Of a DNA stretch of 64,000 nt, positions 33,311 through 41,989 are shown in pieces. The translations under genes were made by a program, and so were the position numbers. The DNA is taken from positions 3,884,217-3,948,216 of the forward strand of contig OX639992.1 in NCBI GenBank assembly GCA_951828515.1, read 5' to 3'. How positions within the stretch are numbered: position 1 is the stretch's first letter; the number at the start of each line of letters is the position of its first letter. The notes under the pieces are model-generated. The model saw only the letters and a program-made list of their open reading frames with translations, did no database searches and was not told the DNA's origin. The stretch comes from an uncultured Poribacteria bacterium. Lineage in GTDB: Bacteria > Poribacteria > WGA-4E > WGA-3G.

Positions 33311-35044
33311 TCATGCAGTTCCATCGACTAAGCCGCGAACCCTTTTGAGAATCGCTCTTGCTTCTGTTTCGTCGGGCACCCATTCGGCAAGGATTGCTTC
33401 CGCTTCTCTGGGGGTATGCTCTTTCAAAATGCTCAGCACCAGCCCATTTTCAACACGCAGCGGATACACCGCGTCCCGTATGAGACACCGCTCGTAATGC
33501 TCGTTCATACTCAGCACAAACGATTTATACGTCGGTTCTGGGTGTTCTTCTTCTGACGGTTGTGCCGGGGTGAACACGTTTAAGAGTCTATTCGGATTGA
33601 TCAGTTTCTTTTTCCGGTGAAGTTCCTCAAATAATTGGACGATGCGGCGCGCCGTCTTATCCCACGTAAACAATACCGCACGTTCCCTTGCCTTCTTTGA
33701 AAGCGTCTGCCACAATTCAGTGTTATTCAAGAGTCCGTTAATCTTATTGGAGAAATCTATCGGACACGGATAACTCACCAACGTTGCGATGTCTTGGTCG
33801 AAACTCTCGGCATCCGCAACCAATCCAGCGGCCCCGACAACCGCCGGAACCCCATCGAAATTCGGGACGACCGGTGGGACACCGCACGCCATCGCCTCAA
33901 GCACGGTTAACCCGAACGTCTCTTCACCCGACATCGAAAGAAAACAGTAAACATCGAAGGCGTTATAGATAAGCGGGAGTTTCTCGCGCGGATGGAATCC
34001 TACATAGACAAGGTTGTCCGGGAGTTTCCGGGACGCATACCGTCCCATGTTCGGACCCGCTATCAAGAAAAGCAGATGCGGGTTCAGTGCCGCCAACTTC
34101 AAGTAGACGGATGCCCCTTTCTCCGACTGCACTCGGGAGAGATACCCGACTGTCGACGCACTCTCAATCCGATCGTCTCCGACCATTTTTGAAATTTCAC
34201 GCTTCGCTGCCGCTTTATCCATCGGTCGGAACAACGCCGAATCCACACCGTTTGGCAATGTATTGAAAAAACTCGGATCCCAGACGTAGTCAGCATAGAA
34301 CTCACGGACGTAATCTGAGGGGGCAGTGAATCCATCACACTCCCGCATCGCCGCATAATGCCGTAAAATGGAATTCATCGCTTGCCCGCCGTGTCCGCGC
34401 GGGGCATGACACTGCACCAAAATCGGAGGGAACTCCCGGTATCGGTAAAGCGGGAGTAACCACCGTTCCTGCTCTTGATGCAAGGTCAGGATACCGTAAT
34501 ACGTTTCACCGATTTTTGACCGCAGCCGTATCAGGTCCTCGATACCGATATCGATTTCATATACGCCATCTGTGATCTTCCGGTTCTGAGATCCCGCGAA
34601 ATGTAGATCCGCATACTTGGGGAGATGCTGAATCATGTAAGAAAGTGCCATGTTGGTGCCAGCCGATAGCGTTTCAATATCGAAAAGCGAATCCACAGCG
34701 ATGCTCGGGAGTACCACCAGCAGCTTTCGCCACTTGCTTTCCGTCTCGAAACTCCGCTTCAAGTTTTCGCCGCGATTGAATAGCAAGCCTTCCTTCTCAA
34801 GTTCCGCGAATGTTTCAAACGCTTCGGAGATGTCGTTCGCGTCATAAGAGGCGCGCAGTGTTCTGACAATTCCAGTTTGCGTTTGCGTTTCCGCGAGTTT
34901 TAGGATGTCTCTCATCACAGCAGAGAGTTCGACGACGCGCGCTTTCTCAAGGTCAGCGGCATACGCCACGCCCTGCTCTTCAAAGAGGTAAAGTGGGTGC
35001 AATATTCTTGGAAAATCGAGCAATTTTTGTGTGTTCCTTTCCAT
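33311..35044 (-). CDS. GT4 glycosyltransferase with PqqD/RRE-like N-terminus, EX7E intact
   Basis: A 577-residue protein and the first gene of locus 2. Residues about 12-90 form the PqqD/RRE-like domain (VAYAADLEKARVVELSAVMRDIL to LEKEGLLF). The GT4 body has a GTNMALSYM loop, VGYLSRVQSEKGAS and SGEETFGLTVLEAMACG, with EX7E complete. The C-terminal helical piece has KEHTPREAEAILAE. The closest relative here is the enzyme at 7599. It should glycosylate the peptide family, with specificity set by its RRE-like domain reading the leader (inference). The 38-bp motif lies about 30 bp before the start codon. It is directly followed by, and nearly overlaps, the altered partner gene. Confidence 0.83.
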   Translation of the reverse strand: MERNTQKLLDFPRILHPLYLFEEQGVAYAADLEKARVVELSAVMRDILKLAETQTQTGIVRTLRASYDANDISEAFETFAELEKEGLLFNRGENLKRSFETESKWRKLLVVLPSIAVDSLFDIETLSAGTNMALSYMIQHLPKYADLHFAGSQNRKITDGVYEIDIGIEDLIRLRSKIGETYYGILTLHQEQERWLLPLYRYREFPPILVQCHAPRGHGGQAMNSILRHYAAMRECDGFTAPSDYVREFYADYVWDPSFFNTLPNGVDSALFRPMDKAAAKREISKMVGDDRIESASTVGYLSRVQSEKGASVYLKLAALNPHLLFLIAGPNMGRYASRKLPDNLVYVGFHPREKLPLIYNAFDVYCFLSMSGEETFGLTVLEAMACGVPPVVPNFDGVPAVVGAAGLVADAESFDQDIATLVSYPCPIDFSNKINGLLNNTELWQTLSKKARERAVLFTWDKTARRIVQLFEELHRKKKLINPNRLLNVFTPAQPSEEEHPEPTYKSFVLSMNEHYERCLIRDAVYPLRVENGLVLSILKEHTPREAEAILAEWVPDETEARAILKRVRGLVDGTA

Positions 35045-35071
35045 TTTTTAATGAGATTCTCGGTTCCTATT

Positions 35072-35109
35072 CTTAAAGACTGCAGTTTTGGGTGGATTTC
35101 GTGCATAAA
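35072..35109 (-). promoter_or_regulatory. Conserved motif at the head of peptide locus 2
   Basis: TTTATGCACGAAATCC...TGCAGTCTTTAAG on the minus strand, about 30 bp before the ATG of the first glycosyltransferase. It is the same motif as upstream of the sigma genes. This closeness supports a promoter role and suggests shared control of the sigma/propeller gene and locus 2. Confidence 0.55.
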
Positions 35110-35569
35110 ATGAAAAAAAATGAAAATTTATTTTTTTATTAATTTATCGGGGCGGAGAATTGCAGCCTATATACGGAGAGAACCCACGTGGTATCAGGGC
35201 TCAGAGGCACTTATGTGCCAAAATTCGTTCAAGGTATGAAAAATAATTTTTTTATTTAAAACGCGAATTTGACATTTTTTTCGGATTATGCACATTTTTC
35301 GGTTAAAAAGAGAGTTTTTAAGAGCAGGATCGGATCCTATCTCGCGAATACGGTAAGATCGATTCAATTTCCGAGTGGCACAGAAGCGGAGAAAACAGAT
35401 ACTATAAGTTAAATATAATTTCACGTACGTTTTTTCACGGAGAAAGGGGATAGTGTCTTGATGACCCTAAAAGCAAGTTGACAAAATATACGGTTTTGGA
35501 GTAAAATTGAGGGCAACAACAGTTTCTGTCACGCACGCGAAACATCCAATAGCGATAAGGAGTTTGACA
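35110..35569. other. Divergent intergenic region
   Basis: No gene recognised between the minus-strand glycosyltransferase and the plus-strand PhyH gene. It is AT-rich, with a plus-strand copy of the 38-bp motif at 35283-35322 (GATTATGCACATTTTT...GAGTTTTTAAG), and AAGGAG before the PhyH start. Confidence 0.5.
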
Positions 35570-36352
35570 ATGCTAACGCAAGAACAGGTCGAATTTTACC
35601 ATGAGAACGGATATCTCAAGGTAGACCAACTCTTCAAACCAACGGAAACGAAAGAACTGGCATCTGAAATGGTGCGGATTATCAACAATTGGGGGCAGGA
35701 GACAATCGGTTGGCCCGGGCCTTGGCGCACACGCTACCTCAAAGATGAGGACCAGCAAACGACGAAAGCCGTGTTTATGCACAACCCCCATTTCTACTCC
35801 GCCGCATGGGGGCGGGTGATTTTCCACGAACGGCTGACAGGCGCGGTGCAATCACTCATCGGTGATACCATTCAATGGCACCATACTGTTTTACACGCAA
35901 AGCCGCCGGAAAAAGGGACACCCTTCCCGATGCACCAGGACTACCCGTTCTATCCACACGATGGACTCGATTTCGTTGATTGCCTCGTTCATCTTGACGA
36001 TGCTCCCTTTGAGAGTGGTGCCCTACGAGTCGTCCCCGGCAGCCATAAGGAGGGACCGCGGGAACACATCACGGGTGAAGGGACAGCACCGCATCTACCA
36101 ACCGATAAATTCCACCCGGATTTCATTGACTCGATTCCGATCCCAGCGCAGGCAGGGGATGTCATTTTCTTCAGTTATTGCCTTATCCACTGGTCTGAAG
36201 TCAATCGGACAGAGCAGTGGCGGAAAGCCGTTCGGTTCGGATACCACAAGCCGGACATGCGTCCCGTCGGACGCGCCCCAGAAGAACCTTACAACAACAT
36301 TATGGCGGGCGGGTTCAAATTGAATCCGACCTCGGAAGAAATAATGGCTTAA
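35570..36352 (+). CDS. Phytanoyl-CoA dioxygenase (PhyH) family protein
   Basis: A 260-residue protein; the ATG at 35570 follows AAGGAG, and an upstream extension to 35507 lacks similarity. It has the N-terminal LTQEQVEFYHENGYLKV of PhyH proteins, then MHQDYPF (metal-binding His-x-Asp, about residues 121-123), SGALRVVPGSH, and a distal IHWSEVN His near residue 206 with a following Arg for 2-oxoglutarate. All iron ligands are visible. These Fe(II)/2-oxoglutarate enzymes hydroxylate small molecules or lipids. They are greatly expanded in Poribacteria, and their substrates are mostly unknown. It is on the plus strand, away from locus 2. Confidence 0.9.
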   Translation: MLTQEQVEFYHENGYLKVDQLFKPTETKELASEMVRIINNWGQETIGWPGPWRTRYLKDEDQQTTKAVFMHNPHFYSAAWGRVIFHERLTGAVQSLIGDTIQWHHTVLHAKPPEKGTPFPMHQDYPFYPHDGLDFVDCLVHLDDAPFESGALRVVPGSHKEGPREHITGEGTAPHLPTDKFHPDFIDSIPIPAQAGDVIFFSYCLIHWSEVNRTEQWRKAVRFGYHKPDMRPVGRAPEEPYNNIMAGGFKLNPTSEEIMA

Positions 36353-36545
36353 CCGGAACAGGACGCGTCTTTTTGGCTGGGCACGGTCCAAAGTCTTTTG
36401 TTTGTACATCTGGTCGTGGCTTATGGGTTCCCTATGAGCCGCGACACACTTATAGTAGTGCCTGCAAAAATGATACACCAGCGGGGTTACAAATCCCATT
36501 AGCGATAGAGGGGCGGGTCTGCTACCGCTCGAAATACCTATTTAT

Positions 36546-38192
36546 ATGAAGTCTCGTATTTTCTCAAAACACCTTTTATTTCTTTTCACCTTAAGCACGT
36601 GCTTAGTCTTCGTAATGAAGACTGATGCCCAAAGTCCATCACTCGCTGAGCAGGTATTTCAAAAACACCGAACAATCCTGCTGAGTGAAGATGTTCAAGC
36701 AGTCCTACCAGCAGTTCTCGTTGAACTCAAGAAACCGGAGAATCAAGAGATCCTAACACCTGTTCTTATTGAGGCTGTTCTGGAGAATCCTGACCTCCTC
36801 AAAAGAATCGTTCCAGAGATCAGCGATGAATTCATAACGTTATTAAAACAAGAGGACTCCGATATCCGAACCTTACTCAGCGATCCGGACGTTCAAACCT
36901 TACTCCAGATGCCAGAAGCAATTGATGAACTCACACATCTCCTTGAAGTCGCAAAGACCCCTCTCGCAACACGGATATTTGAAAGGTACGAACTCCTTTT
37001 CCAGCGCGAAGACATTCGGGAACTACTCCCCGGTGTCCTCGCAAAACTCAAGCAACCCGACACACAAGCACTCTTACGACCCTCGATGATAAAATTGGTG
37101 GCTGAAAATCCAGATCTGCTTAAAGTAATTGTTCCAGAAATTGATGATAGATTCATAAGACTCCTCAAGGAAGATCCTGAAGTTAATACCTTTATTAACG
37201 ATCCGGATCTGCACGTTCTTCTTCAGAATCCTGCTGAGATTGATGAACTCGCTGTGTTGCTGGACCTCCAAACTGTAGCAATCGTCGGCATTGTGCCTGT
37301 GTCAATCGAGTCACCTAATGTTGGGGAACAGTTTGCTATCGCTGTTGTTACCACTAACGCGCAAAATGTACGGGGTTATCGGTTATCAGTCCAATTTGAT
37401 CCAGAGGCACTTCGCTATGTTTCGTCGCAGCAGGGGACCTATCTTTCCGGTGATGTTTTTGTTGCTCCCGCAACTATTAAGGCAGATCGGGTGTCCTTCG
37501 TCGTGACTGCGCCTATGGAAGCGGAGAGCACACAGGGCATTCTCCTGACGATAACGTTTGAAGTGGTTGCCACAAAAGCGTCAATGTTGTCACTAAGTGA
37601 CGTGATGCTTGTGAATGGTGAAGGGATAGGGCTGCCTGTGAAGACCGAAGATAGTGAGGTAGTTGAACCGATACCTACAGAAATTGAAGAGACTGAGGTA
37701 GTTGAACCGATACCTACAGAAACTGAAGAGACTGGGGTAGCCGAACCGACACCTGCGGAAACTGTGGAAACTGAAGAGACTGAGACAGTTGAACCGACAC
37801 CCGCAGAAACTGTGGAAACTGAAGAGACTGAGGTAGTTGAACCGACACCTACAGAAATTGAAGAGACTGAGGTAGCCGAACCGACACCTGCGGAAACTGT
37901 GGAAACTGAAGAGACTGAGACAGTTGAACCGACACCTACGGATACCGAAAATGGTGAGGTAGTTGAACCGACGCCTGCAGAAACTGAAGAGACTGAGACA
38001 GTTGAACGCTTGACCCCGGTATGGGATGTCAACGAAGATGGTTTCGTTAATATTTTAGATTTGGTGTTGGTATCATCGAATTTCGGAGAGGAAGGATCCG
38101 TACCCGCTGATGTTAACGGCGATAACGTAGTAAATATCTTAGACTTAACACTGGTTGCGAGCCATCTCGGTGAGTACTACGAGCAACCCTGA
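36546..38192 (+). CDS. Secreted cohesin-like / Glu-Thr linker / dockerin protein
   Basis: A 548-residue protein with a signal peptide ending near DAQ (residue 29). Residues about 32-235 hold two copies of an ~95-residue unit (VxxxHRTILLSEDVQAVLP in the first and the corresponding ERYELLFQREDIRELLP in the second, each with LLxDPDVxxLLQ). Residues about 240-360 resemble a cohesin domain (VSIESPNVGEQFAIAVV, VRGYRLSVQFDPEALRYVS, LTITFEVV). A roughly 120-residue Glu/Thr/Pro repeat linker follows (VEPTPAETVETEETE units). The end is a dockerin with two Ca-binding loops, DVNEDGFVNILDLVL and DVNGDNVVNILDLTL. Cohesin and dockerin together suggest self-assembly or a cell-surface scaffold. A strong terminator follows. 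Confidence 0.86.
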   Translation: MKSRIFSKHLLFLFTLSTCLVFVMKTDAQSPSLAEQVFQKHRTILLSEDVQAVLPAVLVELKKPENQEILTPVLIEAVLENPDLLKRIVPEISDEFITLLKQEDSDIRTLLSDPDVQTLLQMPEAIDELTHLLEVAKTPLATRIFERYELLFQREDIRELLPGVLAKLKQPDTQALLRPSMIKLVAENPDLLKVIVPEIDDRFIRLLKEDPEVNTFINDPDLHVLLQNPAEIDELAVLLDLQTVAIVGIVPVSIESPNVGEQFAIAVVTTNAQNVRGYRLSVQFDPEALRYVSSQQGTYLSGDVFVAPATIKADRVSFVVTAPMEAESTQGILLTITFEVVATKASMLSLSDVMLVNGEGIGLPVKTEDSEVVEPIPTEIEETEVVEPIPTETEETGVAEPTPAETVETEETETVEPTPAETVETEETEVVEPTPTEIEETEVAEPTPAETVETEETETVEPTPTDTENGEVVEPTPAETEETETVERLTPVWDVNEDGFVNILDLVLVSSNFGEEGSVPADVNGDNVVNILDLTLVASHLGEYYEQP

Positions 38193-38206
38193 AGAAAGAA
38201 AAACGT

Positions 38207-38232
38207 AAGGGGCGGTTTTTCAACCGCCCCTT
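38207..38232 (+). terminator. Rho-independent type hairpin
   Basis: An 11-bp perfect stem AAGGGGCGGTT / AACCGCCCCTT with a TTTC loop at 38218-38221 lies between the convergent dockerin and LamG genes. It could terminate transcription from both sides. Confidence 0.8.
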
Positions 38233-38240
38233 CAAAACCG

Positions 38241-39065
38241 TCAACGACGTTTTATGTTGCCCCAGGTGGTTGACAGTTTCCCTCCCGGTTGAACCGCCAA
38301 TCCGCCAATTGTATTCATGGCGAGATTCATCTCATCAACACTAATTACCCGATCCCATATAAAGACTTCCGCGATGACGGCATTTAACCACTGTCCATCT
38401 TCGCGGTGAGCAATGAATACAGGACGAGTGCCTGTCTCACAGGGACCGTTGCCGCCATCTGCTGCTTCCGCGACTGGACCTTTTGCCCCATCCACGTAAA
38501 CGCGGACACCTTCCTTCAATTTAAATGTGCCGCATTGGTGAATCCACTTGCCTTGTGGCGCGGTGCCTGCAGTGTGTGGCTCTGAAACCCCTGAACCGGG
38601 ACACGTCCAAACAGACATGCCGGCACCGAAGTCGTCGTAGACATAAAGCGCGAATTCCCACTGTCCACCTGCACCTTTCATGACGATAGGTTGACGGGTT
38701 TGCCCGTGTCCATCAGTCCCGACTTTTAAGGGCTTTACCCATGAACAGATAGTGATACCTTCCTTACCAAAGTGAGAATCGATGTCTTTCTTCTGAGCTT
38801 CCATGTCAATTTTGACGTAGGTTGACTTGCCGTCAAATTCCAACGCTTTTCTGAGATCATCGTGCTTTGCATCCACCGATTTTGGTGTGGCTTTACTCAG
38901 TTCTGTATCGAAAGCGTGGGGTCCGTGGTCAGTGACCGGTTCACCTGTTCCTTCGTTCAGTGGTAGATACAGCCAAAGTCCATCCTCAATGTCGGCAGCA
39001 TTCACAAGAAAAGTTGGAGCGGAGCATACCGCTATCAATATCGTAAAGAGCATAACTTGACGCAT
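38241..39065 (-). CDS. Secreted LamG-domain protein
   Basis: A 274-residue protein. The start is ATG 39063-39065 with GGAGG upstream; the longer frame has no similarity. The signal peptide is MRQVMLFTILIAVCSAP... with NAA near residue 22. The body is a LamG jelly roll: WLYLPLNEGTG, ALEFDGKSTYVKI, ITICSWVKPL, a central WEFALYVYDDFG, KWIHQCGTFKLKEGVRVYVDG and IAEVFIWDRVISVDEMN. The end is LSTTWGNIKRR. It is only distantly similar to the two LamG proteins at 3804 and 12639. It is expected outside the membrane, binding carbohydrate. Genes with this architecture are abundant in Poribacteria. Confidence 0.85.
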   Translation of the reverse strand: MRQVMLFTILIAVCSAPTFLVNAADIEDGLWLYLPLNEGTGEPVTDHGPHAFDTELSKATPKSVDAKHDDLRKALEFDGKSTYVKIDMEAQKKDIDSHFGKEGITICSWVKPLKVGTDGHGQTRQPIVMKGAGGQWEFALYVYDDFGAGMSVWTCPGSGVSEPHTAGTAPQGKWIHQCGTFKLKEGVRVYVDGAKGPVAEAADGGNGPCETGTRPVFIAHREDGQWLNAVIAEVFIWDRVISVDEMNLAMNTIGGLAVQPGGKLSTTWGNIKRR

Positions 39066-39349
39066 TTTTCCTCCTTTGGAATCCCTATGAATTCCATAGA
39101 TACCCTTCATCCTTCGCTGGAAAATCTCTGTTCCAAGTGGGGATTCCGGAAATTGTGGCACGTCCGTCCTCATCATAAAGGAACAACTGGTGCCAGTAAA
39201 TTAATACACTTAACTATCGTATTAGGCAAATTGCCAATGAATAGGTTAGAATTTTCTATGGAAGCCTTTGGAATCCTACAAATTAGGTTCAAAAACTCCG
39301 AAGGAAACAAGCAAGATCCGTGGGTGCTATCACAAGATCGTTCGAGAGG

Positions 39350-40177
39350 CTACCTGTGCCGCGCGACACGTGCTTGGGCAACCCGCAAAAGATTTTGTGT
39401 TTCAACAACATCCGGATTCAGTTGTAAGGCTCTTTCAAAAGCCTTGATAGCTTCTGAATACGCGTCCGTCTTTGTATGGCAAACACCGAGTTCATGGTAC
39501 GCTGTAGCGTTTGTCGGATAAATTCGAGTAACCCTGGTGAAGGCTTCCACGGCGTGGGTGAACTGTTCTGTTTCTCGATAGATATAACCGAGTTGCATGA
39601 GTGCCTCAACGAAGTCAGGGTGCCGGGTTATCGCCTTCTCAAATGCGGCGATGGCTTCAGGGAACATGCCTTTATGTCTGTAAGCGACACCGATGCCATA
39701 GTGGGCGTGGACGAGGGTAGCATCGCGGGTAAGTGCTTTCTGATATTCAGCAATCGCTTCATCAAGTTGCCCCGCGAATCCATAGGCTCTCCCTAAATCA
39801 ACATACGCTTCTGCCATATCGGGTCGTAACTGAATAACGCGCTTATACGCAACAATCGCCTCGGCGAGTTTTCCCTGCATCACGTACACCGTACCTAAGT
39901 TATGGTGTGCTTCAATCAACGTCGGTCTTATCTCAATGGCTCGTTGATAAGCCGTCGCTGCCTCTGGCAGTCTCCCGGCACGTTGGTAAGCAGTCCCACT
40001 GTTATTATAGTCCTGGGCAGATGGTGCAGCCGATGCCTTCGTGGATGTTGTGGATTCGGACTTTTTTTTCGTCGAAATTTGCTCGTTGTTTTGACACCCA
40101 ATAATTAGTCCTAAGCTTATTAGAAAGAGGCACCCATACATCCATATTTTTAATTTTCCTTGCGGGGTAATAAGCAT
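39350..40177 (-). CDS. TPR-repeat lipoprotein
   Basis: A 275-residue protein with a lipoprotein signal: a membrane stretch ending LGLIIGC, with Cys at about residue 28. A Lys/Ser/Thr linker follows, then six tetratricopeptide repeats of 34 residues, with the usual NxGTAYxxxGRLPEAATAYQRAIEIRP pattern. Tetratricopeptide lipoproteins act as assembly scaffolds in the periplasm or outer membrane. The ASPIC/UnbV protein is upstream on the same strand and might share a transcript. No specific partner can be named. Confidence 0.87.
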   Translation of the reverse strand: MLITPQGKLKIWMYGCLFLISLGLIIGCQNNEQISTKKKSESTTSTKASAAPSAQDYNNSGTAYQRAGRLPEAATAYQRAIEIRPTLIEAHHNLGTVYVMQGKLAEAIVAYKRVIQLRPDMAEAYVDLGRAYGFAGQLDEAIAEYQKALTRDATLVHAHYGIGVAYRHKGMFPEAIAAFEKAITRHPDFVEALMQLGYIYRETEQFTHAVEAFTRVTRIYPTNATAYHELGVCHTKTDAYSEAIKAFERALQLNPDVVETQNLLRVAQARVARHR

Positions 40178-40299
40178 GGTTTTGTAATTGAAGTGCGTTC
40201 CCTCTATTCGTCCACCCCTTCGTTACGGGCTTACGGTTTAGGAACATCGAAAAAGGATAGCGTAAGCGAAGCGGAGCGGAGCGGTGTTAAGTCCATAAA

Positions 40300-41952
40300 T
40301 TAAAAACCTTCGACGGCCTCTATAAGTTGGTTCGCCTCAAGTTCTGTGTACTGGTCTATCTCACCAGAGGGCCATAGGATTTCAAGTTGCGTGACCGTTG
40401 CGCTTCTCCCCAATCCGAAGGTCACCGTCATTTCGCTTTGGGAACAGTAACTGCCACCGGTACGGACAATTTGCTGTTGCACGCTATTTGGCAAAGTTAG
40501 CCGAACACTTGCCCCGATTCCATCGCGATTACTACGGGTACCAGTAACCTTCACTCGGAGATAATTAAACGAGGGTTTACTATCGTTGCGCAGGAGCCAC
40601 ACGCCGTCGTGATCTTCGGTAACACCATTATTACTTACAAGCAGGTCCAAATCACCATCATTATCGTAATCGCCGTAGGCACACCCGCGCCCAACACCTA
40701 CGCGATTAAGTCCAGCAGCCTTGGTGATGTCACGAAACGCCCCGTCTCTCTGGTTTCGGAAGAGTGAAGGGGATTGTGCATAAGGGGTATGCTGTTGATA
40801 GCGCAGTACCTCTGGTTCAATATGTCCATTGACACAAAACAGATCGAGTGTTCCATCCAAATCGCAGTCGAAAAACAGGAGTCCAAACGTCAAAGAACGG
40901 TAACTTACCTTACCAATTTCTGCTGTGTCCGTTCTATCGGTGAAATAAGCCGCACCCGGTTCTGCATAAAAAAATCCAGACTTCTCGTTGCTAAAATTAC
41001 CGATGACGATCGCAGTGCCGCCATTGTTATAGACATCCGCCGCGTCAATCCCCATACTACCGCGCGCTTTCCCTGTTTCACTGAAAGCAACCCCCATTAC
41101 CACGGCTTCGTCGGTAAATGTGCCATCGCCGTTATTGCGATACAAAAAATTAGGCTCAGTATCGTTCGCCACCGCGAGGTCGATCCATCCGTCATGATTG
41201 TAATCCAAAAGGGTTACACCGAGTGATTTCCCTATCGGATTATACAATCCCACCTGTGATGTCATATCGGCGAATGTGCCGTTGCCTTGGTTGCGATAGA
41301 AACGGCATGATTGTCCCGGATAGACAGTTGGGGTACAATAGGTCCGGTATTGTTTCTCGCCAGTTAGGTTTACCGTACACGGGAGGTCTGTTTCCGGTGT
41401 CCATTCAACATAGTTGCAAACGAACAGATCCAACTGCCCGTCTTTGTCGGCATCGAAGAAAACGGCACTTGTAGACCAACCGGTATCGCCTACCTTTGCA
41501 AATTCGGTGGCATCTGTGAAAGTCTCATCGCCGTTATTGCGGAAAAGCCGGTTTTCCCCTACATTGGTAAAGTAGATATCGAGATCGGCATCGTTATCGT
41601 AATCGGCAGCAGTTATACCCATACCGTACATCGGCATGTCGAGTCCTGCTGCCTCAGTAACGTCAACAAACTGTCCGTTCCCAACGTTGCGGTAGAGTTT
41701 CGGGGTATCCGCTGGACCTGTAGGTATCAAACTCGTTCCATTCGCAAGCAGAATGTCCAACTGACCGTCTGCATCGTAGTCCAAAAAAGCGCAACCTATC
41801 CCCATTGTTTCGGGCATGTAACGTTCACCGGTTGCACCCGTAAAGTGTCGAAAGTCGATGCCGGATGCATCAGTGACATCCGTAAATTCAACATCCGCCC
41901 CGGCACGACTACATAGAGAAATAAGGACACATAAGAGAACAAAAGTCCGCAT
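40300..41952 (-). CDS. ASPIC/UnbV-type FG-GAP repeat secreted protein
   Basis: A 550-residue protein with a signal peptide (MRTFVLLCVLISLCSRAGA). Then come many FG-GAP/VCBS blades with a calcium-binding DYDxDGxLDI pattern: LDYDADGQLDILLAN, ADYDNDADLDIYFTN, FDADKDGQLDLFVCN, LDYNHDGWIDLAVAN and GDYDNDGDLDLLVSN. The C-terminal ~70 residues are the ASPIC/UnbV domain (GASVRLTL, QSEMTVTFGLG, ILWPSG). This is the CRTAC1-like architecture, common as surface protein in marine bacteria. It is expected to be extracellular with a propeller fold. Its ligand is unknown. Confidence 0.9.
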   Translation of the reverse strand: MRTFVLLCVLISLCSRAGADVEFTDVTDASGIDFRHFTGATGERYMPETMGIGCAFLDYDADGQLDILLANGTSLIPTGPADTPKLYRNVGNGQFVDVTEAAGLDMPMYGMGITAADYDNDADLDIYFTNVGENRLFRNNGDETFTDATEFAKVGDTGWSTSAVFFDADKDGQLDLFVCNYVEWTPETDLPCTVNLTGEKQYRTYCTPTVYPGQSCRFYRNQGNGTFADMTSQVGLYNPIGKSLGVTLLDYNHDGWIDLAVANDTEPNFLYRNNGDGTFTDEAVVMGVAFSETGKARGSMGIDAADVYNNGGTAIVIGNFSNEKSGFFYAEPGAAYFTDRTDTAEIGKVSYRSLTFGLLFFDCDLDGTLDLFCVNGHIEPEVLRYQQHTPYAQSPSLFRNQRDGAFRDITKAAGLNRVGVGRGCAYGDYDNDGDLDLLVSNNGVTEDHDGVWLLRNDSKPSFNYLRVKVTGTRSNRDGIGASVRLTLPNSVQQQIVRTGGSYCSQSEMTVTFGLGRSATVTQLEILWPSGEIDQYTELEANQLIEAVEGF

Positions 41953-41989
41953 GACATGTTTTTAGAAACATCGCTCCGACAGGTGAGCA

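Noticed and set aside
5101-35044. Assignment to glycocin, lanthipeptide, or SCIFF-type RiPP classes
   Set aside because: No LanM/LanC, radical SAM or GT2-type SunS-like enzyme and no ABC exporter with a C39 peptidase is present in either locus.
37439-38032. Minus-strand frame of 197 codons rich in Ser, Val and Gly
   Set aside because: It is the mirror of the Glu/Thr/Pro linker repeats of the cohesin/dockerin gene, so its length reflects low-complexity DNA.
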